64,000 nucleotides of DNA from DATHZQ01 sp963823505 (GTDB taxonomy: Bacteria > Actinomycetota > Acidimicrobiia > Spongiisociales > UBA5794). The notes under the pieces were generated by a model that was given only the letters and a program-made list of their open reading frames with translations, was not told where the DNA came from and searched no databases. The position numbers and the translations under genes are program-made. Where the stretch lies: positions 248,001 to 312,000 of the forward strand of contig CAWGLY010000006.1 of assembly GCA_963823505.1 (NCBI GenBank). Direction: 5' to 3'. Below, in pieces: positions 18,105-27,388 of the stretch. Every line of letters begins with the position of its first letter. Position 1 is the stretch's first letter.

Positions 18105-19496
18105 ATGCTGGCGCTCGTCCCGCTCTTCGGTGGTTTTGGCCTCGTGGTTGCGCTGGGTTGGGCGATCGCTACCGGATCCGAACACGTCAGCGCAGTGCTC
18201 GTGGCCATCGCCGGCGCGTTCATCGTGTCGTACTTCGCCAAGATGATGGCCAACGACAAGGACAAGGCCTGGCTGCCCACCCTGATCTTGGCGGGATACG
18301 CCGGCAAGATCGTGGCCTCGTGGCTGCGGTGGTGGATCCTCGTCGACTACTACAGGGGCTCAGGCGACGCCGTCGGCTACCACGCTCGCGGCATCGACTT
18401 CGTCCACCTCTGGCGAGGCTTCGAGACGCCACCGCTCGCCCTCGGCACCGAGGCAATGGAAGCCATGGTGGGCATCGTCTACGTGCCGTATGTGCCCAAT
18501 TTCCTCGGTGGCTTCTTCATGTTCGCCACGCTTGCCTTCTTCGGTCAGATGTTCCTCTATGCGGCTTTCCGCAATTCGATCGTCCCGCGGCGCAACAAGC
18601 TCTATGCGATCGCCGTCTTCTTCGTGCCCACCGTGGTCTACTGGCCATCGAGCATCGGCAAAGAGGCGCTGATGATGCTCGGCCTCGGCATGTCCGCGTA
18701 CGGCATCTCGAAGCTGTTGAACAACGGGGCAATGTCGTCACTCCCCATCATCGGCATCGGCTTGGTGATCAGCGGCGCCATCCGGCCCCACGTCGCTGCC
18801 ATGCAGGTGGCCGGCGTGGCGGCAGCTCTGCTGTTCGCCAAGGGCGGCGGCGTCGCCAAGTTCCCCGCCAAACGCCTCATGTTGTTGGGTTTTGTCGGCG
18901 CAGGGCTTGCCGCTTCACTCGTGGTCGCCGCGGCGAACTTCGGCATCACGCTCGAAGACACAGGGGCGATCGAAGGACAAGTCGACCAGCTCATCGGCGG
19001 CGTCGAGCAGCAGACCGACAAAGGTGGCTCGTCCGTGTCGGGAGGGTTCATCAGCAGCCCGACGCAGTTCCCCGAAGTTGCCGTGCGCGTGCTCTTCAGA
19101 CCCTTACCCAATGAGGCCCACAATCCTCCGGCGTTCGCCAGCTCACTCGAGGGGATGGTGTTGCTGTTGATCGTGATCTGGCGGCTGCCGCCGATGATCA
19201 AACGGGGTTGGCGCATGCGTCGCGATCCCTATCTCATGTTCTGCTTCGTCTTCACCATCGGATTCATCATCGCCTTCTCGGCCTTCTTGAACCTCGGGCT
19301 CATGGCACGAGAACGTTCGATGGTGATGCCGTTCTTGTTGGCGATGCTCGTCGGCTGGGGCTTTGGGCCCCCTCCGGACGAGGAAGACGTGCTCGCGACC
19401 CCCGAGCCGCAGTTCCAAGGTATCGAAGCCCTGCTGGCCGGTGCGGCACCGGTTGCGGCGACTACCCCTGGCGAAACGGGCGTCCGGCAGTTCTGA
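18105..19496 (+). CDS. Multipass membrane protein, candidate polysaccharide polymerase
   Basis: A 463-residue integral membrane protein with about nine to eleven hydrophobic segments. A large loop after the third segment contains YYRGSGDAVGYHARGIDFVH, a G-D-A-x-x-Y-H pattern often seen in actinobacterial polymerase-like or GT-C-like proteins. A second loop holds GFISSPTQFPEVAVRVLFRP. Position among glycosyltransferases and next to a Wzz-like gene makes Wzy-type polymerase the best guess, but there is no diagnostic motif. I chose the ATG with GGGAAG eight nt upstream; a TTG 48 nt earlier is also in frame. The C-terminal ~40 residues are hydrophilic and Ala/Pro-rich. Confidence 0.7.
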   Translation: MLALVPLFGGFGLVVALGWAIATGSEHVSAVLVAIAGAFIVSYFAKMMANDKDKAWLPTLILAGYAGKIVASWLRWWILVDYYRGSGDAVGYHARGIDFVHLWRGFETPPLALGTEAMEAMVGIVYVPYVPNFLGGFFMFATLAFFGQMFLYAAFRNSIVPRRNKLYAIAVFFVPTVVYWPSSIGKEALMMLGLGMSAYGISKLLNNGAMSSLPIIGIGLVISGAIRPHVAAMQVAGVAAALLFAKGGGVAKFPAKRLMLLGFVGAGLAASLVVAAANFGITLEDTGAIEGQVDQLIGGVEQQTDKGGSSVSGGFISSPTQFPEVAVRVLFRPLPNEAHNPPAFASSLEGMVLLLIVIWRLPPMIKRGWRMRRDPYLMFCFVFTIGFIIAFSAFLNLGLMARERSMVMPFLLAMLVGWGFGPPPDEEDVLATPEPQFQGIEALLAGAAPVAATTPGETGVRQF

Positions 19497-19557
19497 TCCC
19501 GGACACATCGCCACGATGGGCGAGCCGGGCCCGCAGTCCGCCTGCAGCAAGCAGCCT

Positions 19558-20523
19558 TCAGCCGCGGGACTCCCTCAAGAATCCGAGTCTGGCCAGAGCG
19601 AGGAGGATTGCCGCAAGCAGCGTGGCGAGCAGCGCGATCGCCACGAGGGGTGTCGCAAGCTCATCCGCAACGACGACCAATGTCACGATGACCGCCTGCG
19701 CAAGTGCGAACGTCGCCGCGACCTGGGGAACCCGCCATCCCTTGTCGATCAGCTGGTCGTAGATGTGGCTGCGGTCGCCGGCGAAAAGCGGCTTGTCGTT
19801 GAGACGGCGGCGGATGAGCGTCGTGAGCAAGTCGACGGCAAACACGCCCAGTAGACCGGCCGTGACCAGAACCCTGGCCTCGGATTCGGGCGGTGTCGCC
19901 ACCAGAAACCCGTAGACGAGGAAGACCGCGACGGAATAGGCGCCGTTGTCACCCAGGAAGATCTTGGCCGGATGCCAGTTCCAGATGAGGAAGCCGGCGA
20001 GGGCGGCCGCCAGCACGAATCCGAAGTCGGTGTCGATGCCTCGCGTGGCGGCGATGGCGGCAATACCCAGCGCGGTGACCGCAGCCACGCTGCCCGCCAA
20101 CCCATCGAGCCCATCGAGGAGATTCACCGCGTTGACGGTGACGACCACCAGCAGGGACACCAGAATGATGCTCAGCATCCCGTCCGGTATCGCAGGGAGA
20201 TCCGACTCAACCGCCAGCACGGCGCCTGCCGCGACCTCCACACCGAGCCGAACCAAGGGCCCCAGCTCCCGGTAGTCATCCATCAGGCCGAGCACGAAGA
20301 CCATTGCCGATGCGAGCAGCAGCCCAAAGCTGAACTGCCCGGCCACCGCAAGACCGATGTGGACGCCCGAGAACACGGCAACTCCCCCGAGCGGAACGGC
20401 GGGGACGTGGTGCGACTTGAGAAAGCCGTCGGGAAGATCGACGAAGCCGAGGCGGGGGCCGAGTCGCATCATGGCTGCACCGCCCGCCGTGGCGACGACA
20501 AAGGCCGCGACAACACCTATCAC
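19558..20523 (-). CDS. WecA/MraY-family phosphoglycosyl transferase
   Basis: A 321-residue membrane enzyme with about ten helices that moves a sugar-1-phosphate from a UDP-sugar onto a polyprenyl phosphate, starting glycan assembly. The family motifs are all visible: VFVLGLMDDYRELGPLVRL (Asp-Asp, metal site), VVTVNAVNLLDGLDGLAGSV, AKIFLGDNGAYSVAVFLVYG, and RSHIYDQLIDKGW (histidine loop deciding substrate). I chose the GTG that overlaps the upstream stop as GTGA, in keeping with its neighbours; a TTG three codons earlier is possible. It is the last gene of the leftward trio with two glycosyltransferase genes. It could serve this island or arabinogalactan/teichoic-type wall polymers. Confidence 0.9.
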   Translation of the reverse strand: MIGVVAAFVVATAGGAAMMRLGPRLGFVDLPDGFLKSHHVPAVPLGGVAVFSGVHIGLAVAGQFSFGLLLASAMVFVLGLMDDYRELGPLVRLGVEVAAGAVLAVESDLPAIPDGMLSIILVSLLVVVTVNAVNLLDGLDGLAGSVAAVTALGIAAIAATRGIDTDFGFVLAAALAGFLIWNWHPAKIFLGDNGAYSVAVFLVYGFLVATPPESEARVLVTAGLLGVFAVDLLTTLIRRRLNDKPLFAGDRSHIYDQLIDKGWRVPQVAATFALAQAVIVTLVVVADELATPLVAIALLATLLAAILLALARLGFLRESRG

Positions 20524-22289
20524 GACTTCCAAGTCAGCACCTCCGAACGCTCCCCGGCATGGACCTCGACCGATCCTGACGGAACAAAGCCCATCTTGCG
20601 ATAGGCGGCGATCGCCACAGCGTTGTCGGCACCGACCACGACCTTGACCTTCTCCTCCCCCAGAGCCGACAGCGTATCGAGAAGTTGCTCACCGAGGCGA
20701 GAGGCCAGACCACGGCGACGCGCCTCGGGTGCAACCGCCATCGACAGGAGCTCGGCGCGAACACCGCCGTGATCTCCGGAATAGGTCAACGTCTCCCACG
20801 CCCGGCGCAGAGCCGAAGGTCGGACCAGCCGCGGTGCGGCGGCGAACCCTGCGCCGATGCCGTAGTGGCGGATGAAATGCTTGTAGAAGGCTCCGATGTC
20901 CGTCACGCCCGCCACAAAACCCACCGGGCGCCACACACCGTCTGCGACGAAGACCGCGGCACCGTCCCACTCCAGCATCGCTGCGTAGAGCCGCTCCATG
21001 AACGATGCGCCGAGCCTTGGCAGGAAGCCGGTGTCGATGGCCTCCATGTGGAGGCGAGCGAGGTGCGGGATGTCTCGATCCTCGGCGCGACGGATTGTCG
21101 GGTCGCCCATTGGCGGTGCCGAGGCTGCAACGGCGGGCACTCCCTTGCGCAGGGCCACGCCCTGGTAGGTGCCGAAGACCGTGTGGACGACCTGCTGTTC
21201 GTCGAAATCACGCATCGCCTTCTTCCGGCTCGCCGCCCCCATGCGGGCGAGAAGCGCGGGATTGCCGCCGATGTCGGAGATCGCGGCAGCGAGATCTGCG
21301 GGGGAGCGCACCGCCACCAGGCGGCCGTTGATCCCAGGCTCGACGACCTCGCGACACCCTCGGATGTCCGTGGCGATCACAGGCAGCCCGCTTGCGGCCG
21401 CCTCCATGGCCGCCCTGGGGAACCCCTCCCGATGGGACGGCAGCACGAAGAGATCCATCGCGTTGTAGAGACGGTCGACATCGGTGCGCATCCCGAGCAG
21501 CCGCACACCCGCCGCTGCAGCCCTGGAGGCGAAGTCCTCGCCGAGCGCGTCGGACTTCTCCGGGTCCTCCGGACCAACCGCTACGAAGGCGAACCGATCG
21601 TCCAGGCCGGCTGCAGCTTCCACGAATTCCGGGTATCCCTTCTCGGCAACGAGCCGGCCCACGACCCCGACCAGCACCTGATCAGGGCGGACGCCGATCT
21701 CAGATCGGAGCGCTTCCCGCTCCTCGGCGGTGAACCGCGAGGCGTCGAAGTGGTCGAGATCGATGCCGTTGCCGAGCACGAAGGTGCGGTGCTTCGGCGA
21801 GATTCGCCATCTGGTCATCAGGGCGACGTCCTCGGAGCTCTGCACCAGCTCGGCGTCGGAGAATCGCGCAGCAAACGCTTCGAGGAGGTACACCACGACC
21901 CGTTTCAGCAAGCGATCGTCCTCGGTGGCGTAGAGACCGTGGACGGTGTTGACGACGATGGGCACCCCGGCCAGCCGTCCGAGCACCCTGCCGTACAACC
22001 CCGGTTTGGGGTTGTGCGTGTGCAAGATGTCGATCCGCTCCCTGCGGAGGATCCGCCACAGGTCCCGGGCGGCAGCGATGTCGGCAGGGAGGTTCCACCC
22101 CCGTGACGATGTCGGCAACGGGATGTGCCGGACGCCGGCCGACTCGACGTCGGCCACGTAGTCCCCCGGAGCGCTGATGCCGATGGTCTCCCATCCGTTG
22201 GCGACGCCCGCCTCGAGCTGCGGCAGCACCAGGTAGCGAAGACTCAGATCCACGGTGGTGAGGTGGGCGAGCTTGACCGGCTGCGTCAT
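20520..22289 (-). CDS. Bifunctional GT4 glycosyltransferase - GNAT acetyltransferase fusion
   Basis: A 589-residue two-domain protein. Residues 1-385 form a GT4 enzyme of the WcaA/CapM type: KLAHLTTVDLSLRYLVLPQL, THNPKPGLYGRVLGRLAGVP, VGVVGRLVAEKGYPEFVEAA, and LPSHREGFPRAAMEAAASGL (E-x7-E). After a short linker, residues ~395-589 form a GNAT domain: IRRAEDRDIPHLARLHMEAI at its start, LLSMAVAPEARRRGLASRLG as the acetyl-CoA loop, and NAVAIAAYRKMGFVPSGSVE at its end. The two activities may add and then acetylate the same amino sugar. The open frame extends upstream, but MTQPVKLAHLTT is the family start and overlaps the previous stop as ATGA. Confidence 0.88.
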   Translation of the reverse strand: MTQPVKLAHLTTVDLSLRYLVLPQLEAGVANGWETIGISAPGDYVADVESAGVRHIPLPTSSRGWNLPADIAAARDLWRILRRERIDILHTHNPKPGLYGRVLGRLAGVPIVVNTVHGLYATEDDRLLKRVVVYLLEAFAARFSDAELVQSSEDVALMTRWRISPKHRTFVLGNGIDLDHFDASRFTAEEREALRSEIGVRPDQVLVGVVGRLVAEKGYPEFVEAAAGLDDRFAFVAVGPEDPEKSDALGEDFASRAAAAGVRLLGMRTDVDRLYNAMDLFVLPSHREGFPRAAMEAAASGLPVIATDIRGCREVVEPGINGRLVAVRSPADLAAAISDIGGNPALLARMGAASRKKAMRDFDEQQVVHTVFGTYQGVALRKGVPAVAASAPPMGDPTIRRAEDRDIPHLARLHMEAIDTGFLPRLGASFMERLYAAMLEWDGAAVFVADGVWRPVGFVAGVTDIGAFYKHFIRHYGIGAGFAAAPRLVRPSALRRAWETLTYSGDHGGVRAELLSMAVAPEARRRGLASRLGEQLLDTLSALGEEKVKVVVGADNAVAIAAYRKMGFVPSGSVEVHAGERSEVLTWKS

Positions 22290-23413
22290 GACGGCGGCCG
22301 CATCCGTGCCGCGGCGACTTCGGCGGCCAGCAGGTCGATGTAGCGGTCCACCGACTGGGCGAGGGTGAAGCCGTCGGCAACCCGCTTCCTGGCCGCATCT
22401 CCCCATCTGCGCAGCAGCGCCGGGTCGGCGGCGAGGTCTACGAGCACGCTCGCCGCGGCAACAACGTCGCCCACCGGCACCACCCGCCCGGTGACACCGT
22501 CGGCAACGGTCTCGGCCGACCCTCCCGCCGCGTACACCACACTCGGTACGGCGGCGGCGCCCGCTTCCAGTGGCACGCCGGGGAGCCCCTCGGTCTTCGA
22601 GGTCAACAACAGCACATCAGCCCATTCGAGGTGGGGCACCACATCGCGCACGGAGCCGAGAATCTCGACGTGGTGCCGCATTTCCCTTCGAGACACCTCC
22701 TGCTCCAGCGCGTCGCGGAGGGGTCCGCTTCCCAGAAAACGCAGCTTGACATCGGCGTCGCGCCTCGCTCGCTCGACCACGTCGAGGGCGGCGACGGGGT
22801 CCTTCTCCTCGGACAGGTTGCCGACGAAGATCACATGCAGTTGGTCGGTCGCCGCTTCGGGGACCGCATCGAAGAACCGTGGCGGAACTCCGGTTGGCGC
22901 CACCCGTACCTTCGCTGCCGGTACACCGAGGTGATCCACGAGCTGCTTGGCCGTCGTGGCCGACACGGACAGCACACGGTCGACTCCCTTGAGGATCGCC
23001 GTGCGCATCAACCGGTGTTGCCGGTTGCGAATCCAGTACATCGGCTCGCCGATGCTCACGTACACCAGCCGCGGTCGGTTCCGCCCCAGCCGGAGCCCCG
23101 CCACGACGTACTGCATCGTGGCCGCTCCGTTGGCGAGCACGACATCCGGGCGGTAGTCGCCGATCTTCGCCCTGAGGCTGGCAACCACCGTCCGGTCCAG
23201 CCGGCCGAGCTCATCAGGGGCGATGGTCGACAGCGGCGTCGCATCAACCAGGGGGCCGCCCGAGCTCGACGTGAGCGAGAAGAGCCGAACCTCCCAGCCC
23301 CGGTCCCGAAGGCCGCCGGCAAGCGCCTCGCCAAACACCTCGGCGCCACGCCTCCGGTCGCTCGACACGACAATGGCGAGCCGCGGTTGCGGATTCATCT
23401 CGTGGTGGTTCAT
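22286..23413 (-). CDS. GT4-family glycosyltransferase
   Basis: A 375-residue GT-B glycosyltransferase. The N-terminus RLAIVVSSDRRRGAEVFGEA matches the acceptor half with its R-G-A-E loop. Donor-site features are LHVIFVGNLSEEKDPVAALD, VEILGSVRDVVPHLEWADVL and TSKTEGLPGVPLEAGAAAVP. GAGGGGG about nine nt before the ATG supports the start; a second in-frame ATG five codons on is possible. It is the first gene of a leftward trio (this gene, the GT-GNAT fusion, the WecA-like transferase) and marks the right end of the polysaccharide island. Confidence 0.88.
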   Translation of the reverse strand: MNHHEMNPQPRLAIVVSSDRRRGAEVFGEALAGGLRDRGWEVRLFSLTSSSGGPLVDATPLSTIAPDELGRLDRTVVASLRAKIGDYRPDVVLANGAATMQYVVAGLRLGRNRPRLVYVSIGEPMYWIRNRQHRLMRTAILKGVDRVLSVSATTAKQLVDHLGVPAAKVRVAPTGVPPRFFDAVPEAATDQLHVIFVGNLSEEKDPVAALDVVERARRDADVKLRFLGSGPLRDALEQEVSRREMRHHVEILGSVRDVVPHLEWADVLLLTSKTEGLPGVPLEAGAAAVPSVVYAAGGSAETVADGVTGRVVPVGDVVAAASVLVDLAADPALLRRWGDAARKRVADGFTLAQSVDRYIDLLAAEVAAARMRPPS

Positions 23414-23571
23414 GAGTCATGCCCCCTCAGCCGCGCTCGAGGCTCCCAGCCGGACAACCTCCGGGACACTAGTGGAGCGAAGGACGGCTTTGAGGACCGC
23501 TGTGCGGAGTCGATGGGAATCAGAGCGTCGCGACCACCGTTATCGTTGGCAGTCGACGATCGTGGCAGGCC

Positions 23572-24027
23572 ATGGCAATTGACGAGTTGTACCGTGAAGT
23601 GATCCTGGATCACTACCGCAATCCCCGCCGCAGGGGGGCGCTCCAAGGCGAGCACATTCACGCCGACGGCGAGAACCCGTCCTGCGGCGACGAGTTTGCG
23701 CTCGACCTCGCTGTCGAGGAGGGCACCGTCGTGGATGCCGCCATCCAGGGCCAAGGGTGTTCCATCTCACAAGCCTCGGGCTCGATGATGGCGGACAGGA
23801 TCGTCGGCAGGTCCATCGATGAAGTCCGCGACCTCACCCACAAGTTCAAAGTCATGATGTCCATCGAAGAAGGGGACAATCCGGTCGATCCGGAACGTCC
23901 CGGCGCCGTGCTGGGTGACCTCGAAGCACTACAAGGGGTGCGCAAGTTCCCTGTGCGGATCAAGTGTGCAGACTTGCCGTGGGCAACACTGGAAACCGCG
24001 CTCGAACAGGTCGATGCAGCCGTCTGA
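23572..24027 (+). CDS. sufU: SufU-type iron-sulfur cluster scaffold/sulfur acceptor
   Basis: A 151-residue IscU-fold protein of the SufU subgroup, which takes sulfur from the cysteine desulfurase SufS. It starts ELYREVILDHYRNPRRRG and has the three conserved cysteines in ENPSCGDEF, IQGQGCSISQASGSMM and VRIKCADLPW. The ~18-residue insertion between the second and third cysteines (EEGDNPVDPERPG region) is what separates SufU from IscU. No sufS lies in this window; the other suf genes are 14 and 26 kb away. The next gene, a nicotinamidase, follows after 28 nt on the same strand but is functionally unrelated. Confidence 0.9.
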   Translation: MAIDELYREVILDHYRNPRRRGALQGEHIHADGENPSCGDEFALDLAVEEGTVVDAAIQGQGCSISQASGSMMADRIVGRSIDEVRDLTHKFKVMMSIEEGDNPVDPERPGAVLGDLEALQGVRKFPVRIKCADLPWATLETALEQVDAAV

Positions 24028-24055
24028 ACCGTGAAAGAGGCTCGAGGAGGCGTTC

Positions 24056-24637
24056 GTGGATCTCGAGGCAACCGACGCACTCATCGTGGTCGACGTCCAG
24101 AACGATTTTGCCGACGCCGCAGGCTCGCTCTACGTGGCGGGAGCCGAAGCGGCAATCCCCTTCATCAACGAGCAGATCGCGGCGGCACGCGCCGCGGGAG
24201 CAACGGTGGTCTACACCATGGATTGGCACCCGCAGTCGACGCCCCATTTCGCCAAGGACGGCGGGATCTGGCCGGTGCACTGCGTCGCCGGCACGTGGGG
24301 CGCCGACCCGCACCCCGAACTGGACGCCGACGGCCCTGTGGTGCGCAAAGGGGTTGGCGGTGAAGACGGCTACTCAGGCTTCACCGTCCGCGACCCGGAG
24401 ACCGGGGTGACGACGCCTACCGAGATGGCGGATCTCCTCACCCAACATGACGTGCACCGGGTCGTCGTTGTCGGGCTCGCCACCGACTACTGCGTGCAGG
24501 CGACCGCCATCGATGCGGTGGGCGCCGGGTATTCATGCCATGTGCTCGCCGACGGCGTGAGAGCGGTCAATCTGCGTCCCGGCGATGGCGCAAGGGCCGT
24601 TGCATCCATGGTGCTGGCCGGAGTGGTCATCGACTGA
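24056..24637 (+). CDS. pncA: Nicotinamidase
   Basis: A 193-residue isochorismatase-fold amidase that converts nicotinamide to nicotinate in the NAD salvage route. The catalytic triad is visible: Asp13 in ALIVVDVQNDF, Lys98 in VVRKGVGGEDGYSGF, and Cys146 in VGLATDYCVQATA. The metal-site segment is MDWHPQSTPHF (Asp56, His58, His64), followed by WPVHCVAGTWGA. Length fits PncA. The GTG start has GAGGAGG-like sequence upstream. It converges with the nicotinate phosphoribosyltransferase gene only 7 nt away, which uses its product. Confidence 0.93.
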   Translation: MDLEATDALIVVDVQNDFADAAGSLYVAGAEAAIPFINEQIAAARAAGATVVYTMDWHPQSTPHFAKDGGIWPVHCVAGTWGADPHPELDADGPVVRKGVGGEDGYSGFTVRDPETGVTTPTEMADLLTQHDVHRVVVVGLATDYCVQATAIDAVGAGYSCHVLADGVRAVNLRPGDGARAVASMVLAGVVID

Positions 24638-24644
24638 TGGGCGA

Positions 24645-26219
24645 TCAGCGTGGCGGGGTGCCCGAGCCCACGTCCCCTGGCCCGCGCGAAGCCGCGATCA
24701 GATCCTCTCGCAGCTCTCTGAGGGCGTCCGTCACCGAAACGTGGTAGATGTGCGGGTTGACGAGGCGGCGGACCCCTGGGTCGAGCTGTTCGAGATCGAC
24801 GGTCCTCCTGTGGCGCGCCGCCTCCAAATCGTCGTCGGTCAGCACCGCTCCCCCATCGAACGCAGGCTCGAGCAGCTGCTCTGTGTCCTCGATGTCGGCA
24901 GCATCGAGCGTCCTGCCGATCCCCGACCGATACGGGTGATGGAGCCGCAGCGGGACTCCTGCGGCGAGTTCCTGTCCGGCCAGTCCCACCACGTCGGCGG
25001 TGGCGTAGCCACGTCGATCCGTCACTCGCCACACCCGCTTCCGCCCCGGCATCGGGATCTTCTCCCGATTCTCCGAGATCTTGATCGCCGGCACCCAGCC
25101 CTCGTCTCCCTGCAACGCCACGAGCTTGTACACACCATCGAGCGCAGCGTGGCCGTGTGAGGTGATCAGACGGGTGCCGACGCCGTACATGAGCCTGCCG
25201 GCGAGGGCCGCGGCATCGAGGCCGTAGCGAGGGGCTTCGTCCTCGATCTGGGAGAGGATCTGCCAGATCGCCAGCTCGTCGAGGTTGGAGGACAGCACGA
25301 TGGTGGTGTCCGCAAAGCCTGCACGGTTCAGCAGGATGGCCGACTGGATCGCCAGGAAAGCAAGATCGCCGCTGTCCAGTCGGATGCCTCTCGGCTCGTG
25401 ACCCCGCGCCCGCAGCTCCTCGAACACGACGATCGCGTTTGGCACGCCGCTGCCCAGGGTGTCGATGGTGTCGACCAGGAGAATGCAATCGTCCGGATAG
25501 ACGTCGGCGAAAGCTCGGAACGCATCGAGCTCGCTCCCACCAGATGCCATGAACGCCTGCACCATCGAATGGCCGTGGGTCCCCTTGGCAGGCAACCCGA
25601 GCCCTCGTGACGCGGCCACGTTCGACGTGAAGTGGGCGCCGCCGATCAATGCGGCACGCGCCCCGACGTTGGCGGCAAATCCAGGCCCGCGCCGCATCCC
25701 GAACTCGAGGACGGCGCCGCCACGAGCACTCTCCGCAACCCGCGATGCTTTGGTCGCTACCAGTGTCGGATAGTTGAGGTGGTTGAGGAACGATGTCTCC
25801 AACACCTGGGCAACGGCCAGCGGCCCCTCGACAGTTGCTATCGGCGCATACGGGTGAACAACGCGACCTTCGGCGACGGCGGTGAAGGTGACCGAGCCAA
25901 AACCCTCGGTTGAGCCCAGCCAGCGCAGGAACGACGGATCGAACATCGGATCGCCCTTCGCCGTGGTCTGCTGCCCGAGGTAGTCGAGATCCTCGGCGCT
26001 GAACCAGACCCGCGCCATCCACTTCGCCAGCTCGCTGCTCCCGGCAAACACGCAGTAGCCGGCCTGATGCCGGCCGTAGTCCGGGTAGCTGCGGAAGGTG
26101 TAGTCGAACACGGCGCGGCGCTCATGCATCCCCCGCTTGAAGTACACCTGCGCCATGAGGAGCTGGTAGTGGTCCGTGAAGAGCGCCCCCTCCGCCCGGG
26201 ACTCCGATCGATACGTCAC
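24645..26219 (-). CDS. pncB: Nicotinate phosphoribosyltransferase
   Basis: A 524-residue enzyme that couples nicotinate and PRPP into nicotinate mononucleotide using ATP. Family landmarks are LFTDHYQLLMAQVYFKRGMH near the start, FEYTF-like FDYTFRSYPDYGRHQAGYCV, EFGMRRGPGFAANVGARAAL, the conserved His region LPAKGTHGHSMVQAFMA (near residue 213), and GIRLDSGDLAFLA for PRPP binding. The C-terminal extension of ~100 residues is somewhat long but typical for actinobacterial forms. The start is GTG, overlapping the upstream MFS stop as GTGA; a much longer open frame crosses both genes but is not a fusion. The nicotinamidase gene lies convergent, 7 nt away. Confidence 0.92.
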   Translation of the reverse strand: MTYRSESRAEGALFTDHYQLLMAQVYFKRGMHERRAVFDYTFRSYPDYGRHQAGYCVFAGSSELAKWMARVWFSAEDLDYLGQQTTAKGDPMFDPSFLRWLGSTEGFGSVTFTAVAEGRVVHPYAPIATVEGPLAVAQVLETSFLNHLNYPTLVATKASRVAESARGGAVLEFGMRRGPGFAANVGARAALIGGAHFTSNVAASRGLGLPAKGTHGHSMVQAFMASGGSELDAFRAFADVYPDDCILLVDTIDTLGSGVPNAIVVFEELRARGHEPRGIRLDSGDLAFLAIQSAILLNRAGFADTTIVLSSNLDELAIWQILSQIEDEAPRYGLDAAALAGRLMYGVGTRLITSHGHAALDGVYKLVALQGDEGWVPAIKISENREKIPMPGRKRVWRVTDRRGYATADVVGLAGQELAAGVPLRLHHPYRSGIGRTLDAADIEDTEQLLEPAFDGGAVLTDDDLEAARHRRTVDLEQLDPGVRRLVNPHIYHVSVTDALRELREDLIAASRGPGDVGSGTPPR

Positions 26220-27376
26220 GATGCCGGCTCTCCGATCCGAACCTCGTCCGGATAGTGCACGATCACAAAGGGCACGGCAAGAGCGACCACCGCTGCCGCC
26301 ATGATGCCGACGGCGCCTATCCCGACGATCTCGAACAGAGCGAGGGCGGCGACCGCGCCCACGGCGCGGCCGACGGCCTGGGACACGACGAACCGGGACA
26401 GGAGCTGAATCCGCGCTTCGGGCCTGAGTTCCGTGCCGACCGTGATGGATGAGACGAAGGCAAACTCGAAGCCTGCGATGCCGAGCACCAGTGCCCCGAC
26501 GCCCACGATCATCGACGACTGCCCTGCGGCAAGCACTACAAACGCCGTCGCCGCCAGCGCAAGACCGGTGAGCACGGACCGCCGCTTCCCCAGGCGATCG
26601 GTGACGGCCACGACCGCACCTTCGGCGATGAGTTCCGCCACGCCGATCACTGTGGCTGTCACCGCCAACGCTCCGATCGTGAACCCGTGTGTGTCCTCGA
26701 GCCATGCGGCGAACGTCACGAACACCATCTCGGCGCTCGCGACGAGCAGTGCCGTGCTGGCGAAGAACCCGACGACCTGCCGGTCCCATACGAACGTCGC
26801 GGCATCGTCGGGCACGTCTCCCCTGTCGAGATCCACCCCGCTCAGGGCAATGGCGACGCCGCCGGCCAGGGCGGCGGTCGCCCAGAACGGTGTCGACCAG
26901 CCGCTGCGCGCGATGAGCCATCCGGCAAGCGGAGCGCCGACCAACAGGGACACCGCCCACATCGTCTCCATCACCCCGACGACCCGTGCCCTGCGCTCGT
27001 ACGGCACGTTGTCGCCCACAAAGGCCTGGGTGCCGCTGTCGAACAGGGGCTTGCCGAAACCCATGAGGATGAACCCCAGCACCGCACCTGCGTACACGCC
27101 CGTCGCAGCAGTGACCAGGGCACCCGCCATGAAGGCGGCGAGACCTGCGAGCACGATGCGGCGCCGGTGCTCGCGACCCGCAATCCGAACGGCAGCCGGA
27201 GTGGCAGCGCCGACGCCCCACCGGATCGATGTCAACACGCCTGCCGACGCCAGCGAAACCCCGAGACCGCGAGCGATCGCAGGGAGAAAGGCGTACACAA
27301 ACCTGGTGGCAGTGTTCATCGCAAACTTGCCGAGAGTGAACACGCCAACCGTTGCCGAGATACTCGTGCGCCGCAT
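26216..27376 (-). CDS. MFS transporter
   Basis: A 386-residue major facilitator with about 12 helices. The loop after helix 2 and the GFGKPLFDSGTQAFVGDNVP segment, with DRLGKRRSVLTGLALA between halves, are typical of MFS exporters or sugar-type carriers. It is translationally coupled to the nicotinate phosphoribosyltransferase gene downstream, so uptake of nicotinate or another pyridine precursor is a reasonable guess, but nothing in the protein proves it. The ATG has no ribosome binding site; a TAGGAT box ends 6 nt before it, suggesting a leaderless transcript. Confidence 0.85.
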   Translation of the reverse strand: MRRTSISATVGVFTLGKFAMNTATRFVYAFLPAIARGLGVSLASAGVLTSIRWGVGAATPAAVRIAGREHRRRIVLAGLAAFMAGALVTAATGVYAGAVLGFILMGFGKPLFDSGTQAFVGDNVPYERRARVVGVMETMWAVSLLVGAPLAGWLIARSGWSTPFWATAALAGGVAIALSGVDLDRGDVPDDAATFVWDRQVVGFFASTALLVASAEMVFVTFAAWLEDTHGFTIGALAVTATVIGVAELIAEGAVVAVTDRLGKRRSVLTGLALAATAFVVLAAGQSSMIVGVGALVLGIAGFEFAFVSSITVGTELRPEARIQLLSRFVVSQAVGRAVGAVAALALFEIVGIGAVGIMAAAVVALAVPFVIVHYPDEVRIGEPAS

Positions 27377-27382
27377 ACCGCG

Positions 27383-27388
27383 ATCCTA
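27383..27388 (-). promoter_or_regulatory. -10 box TAGGAT of a probable leaderless promoter
   Basis: Read leftward, TAGGAT is followed by CGCGGT and then the MFS start ATG. The 6-nt distance and the lack of any purine-rich ribosome binding site fit leaderless transcription. No convincing -35 box is seen. Confidence 0.45.
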
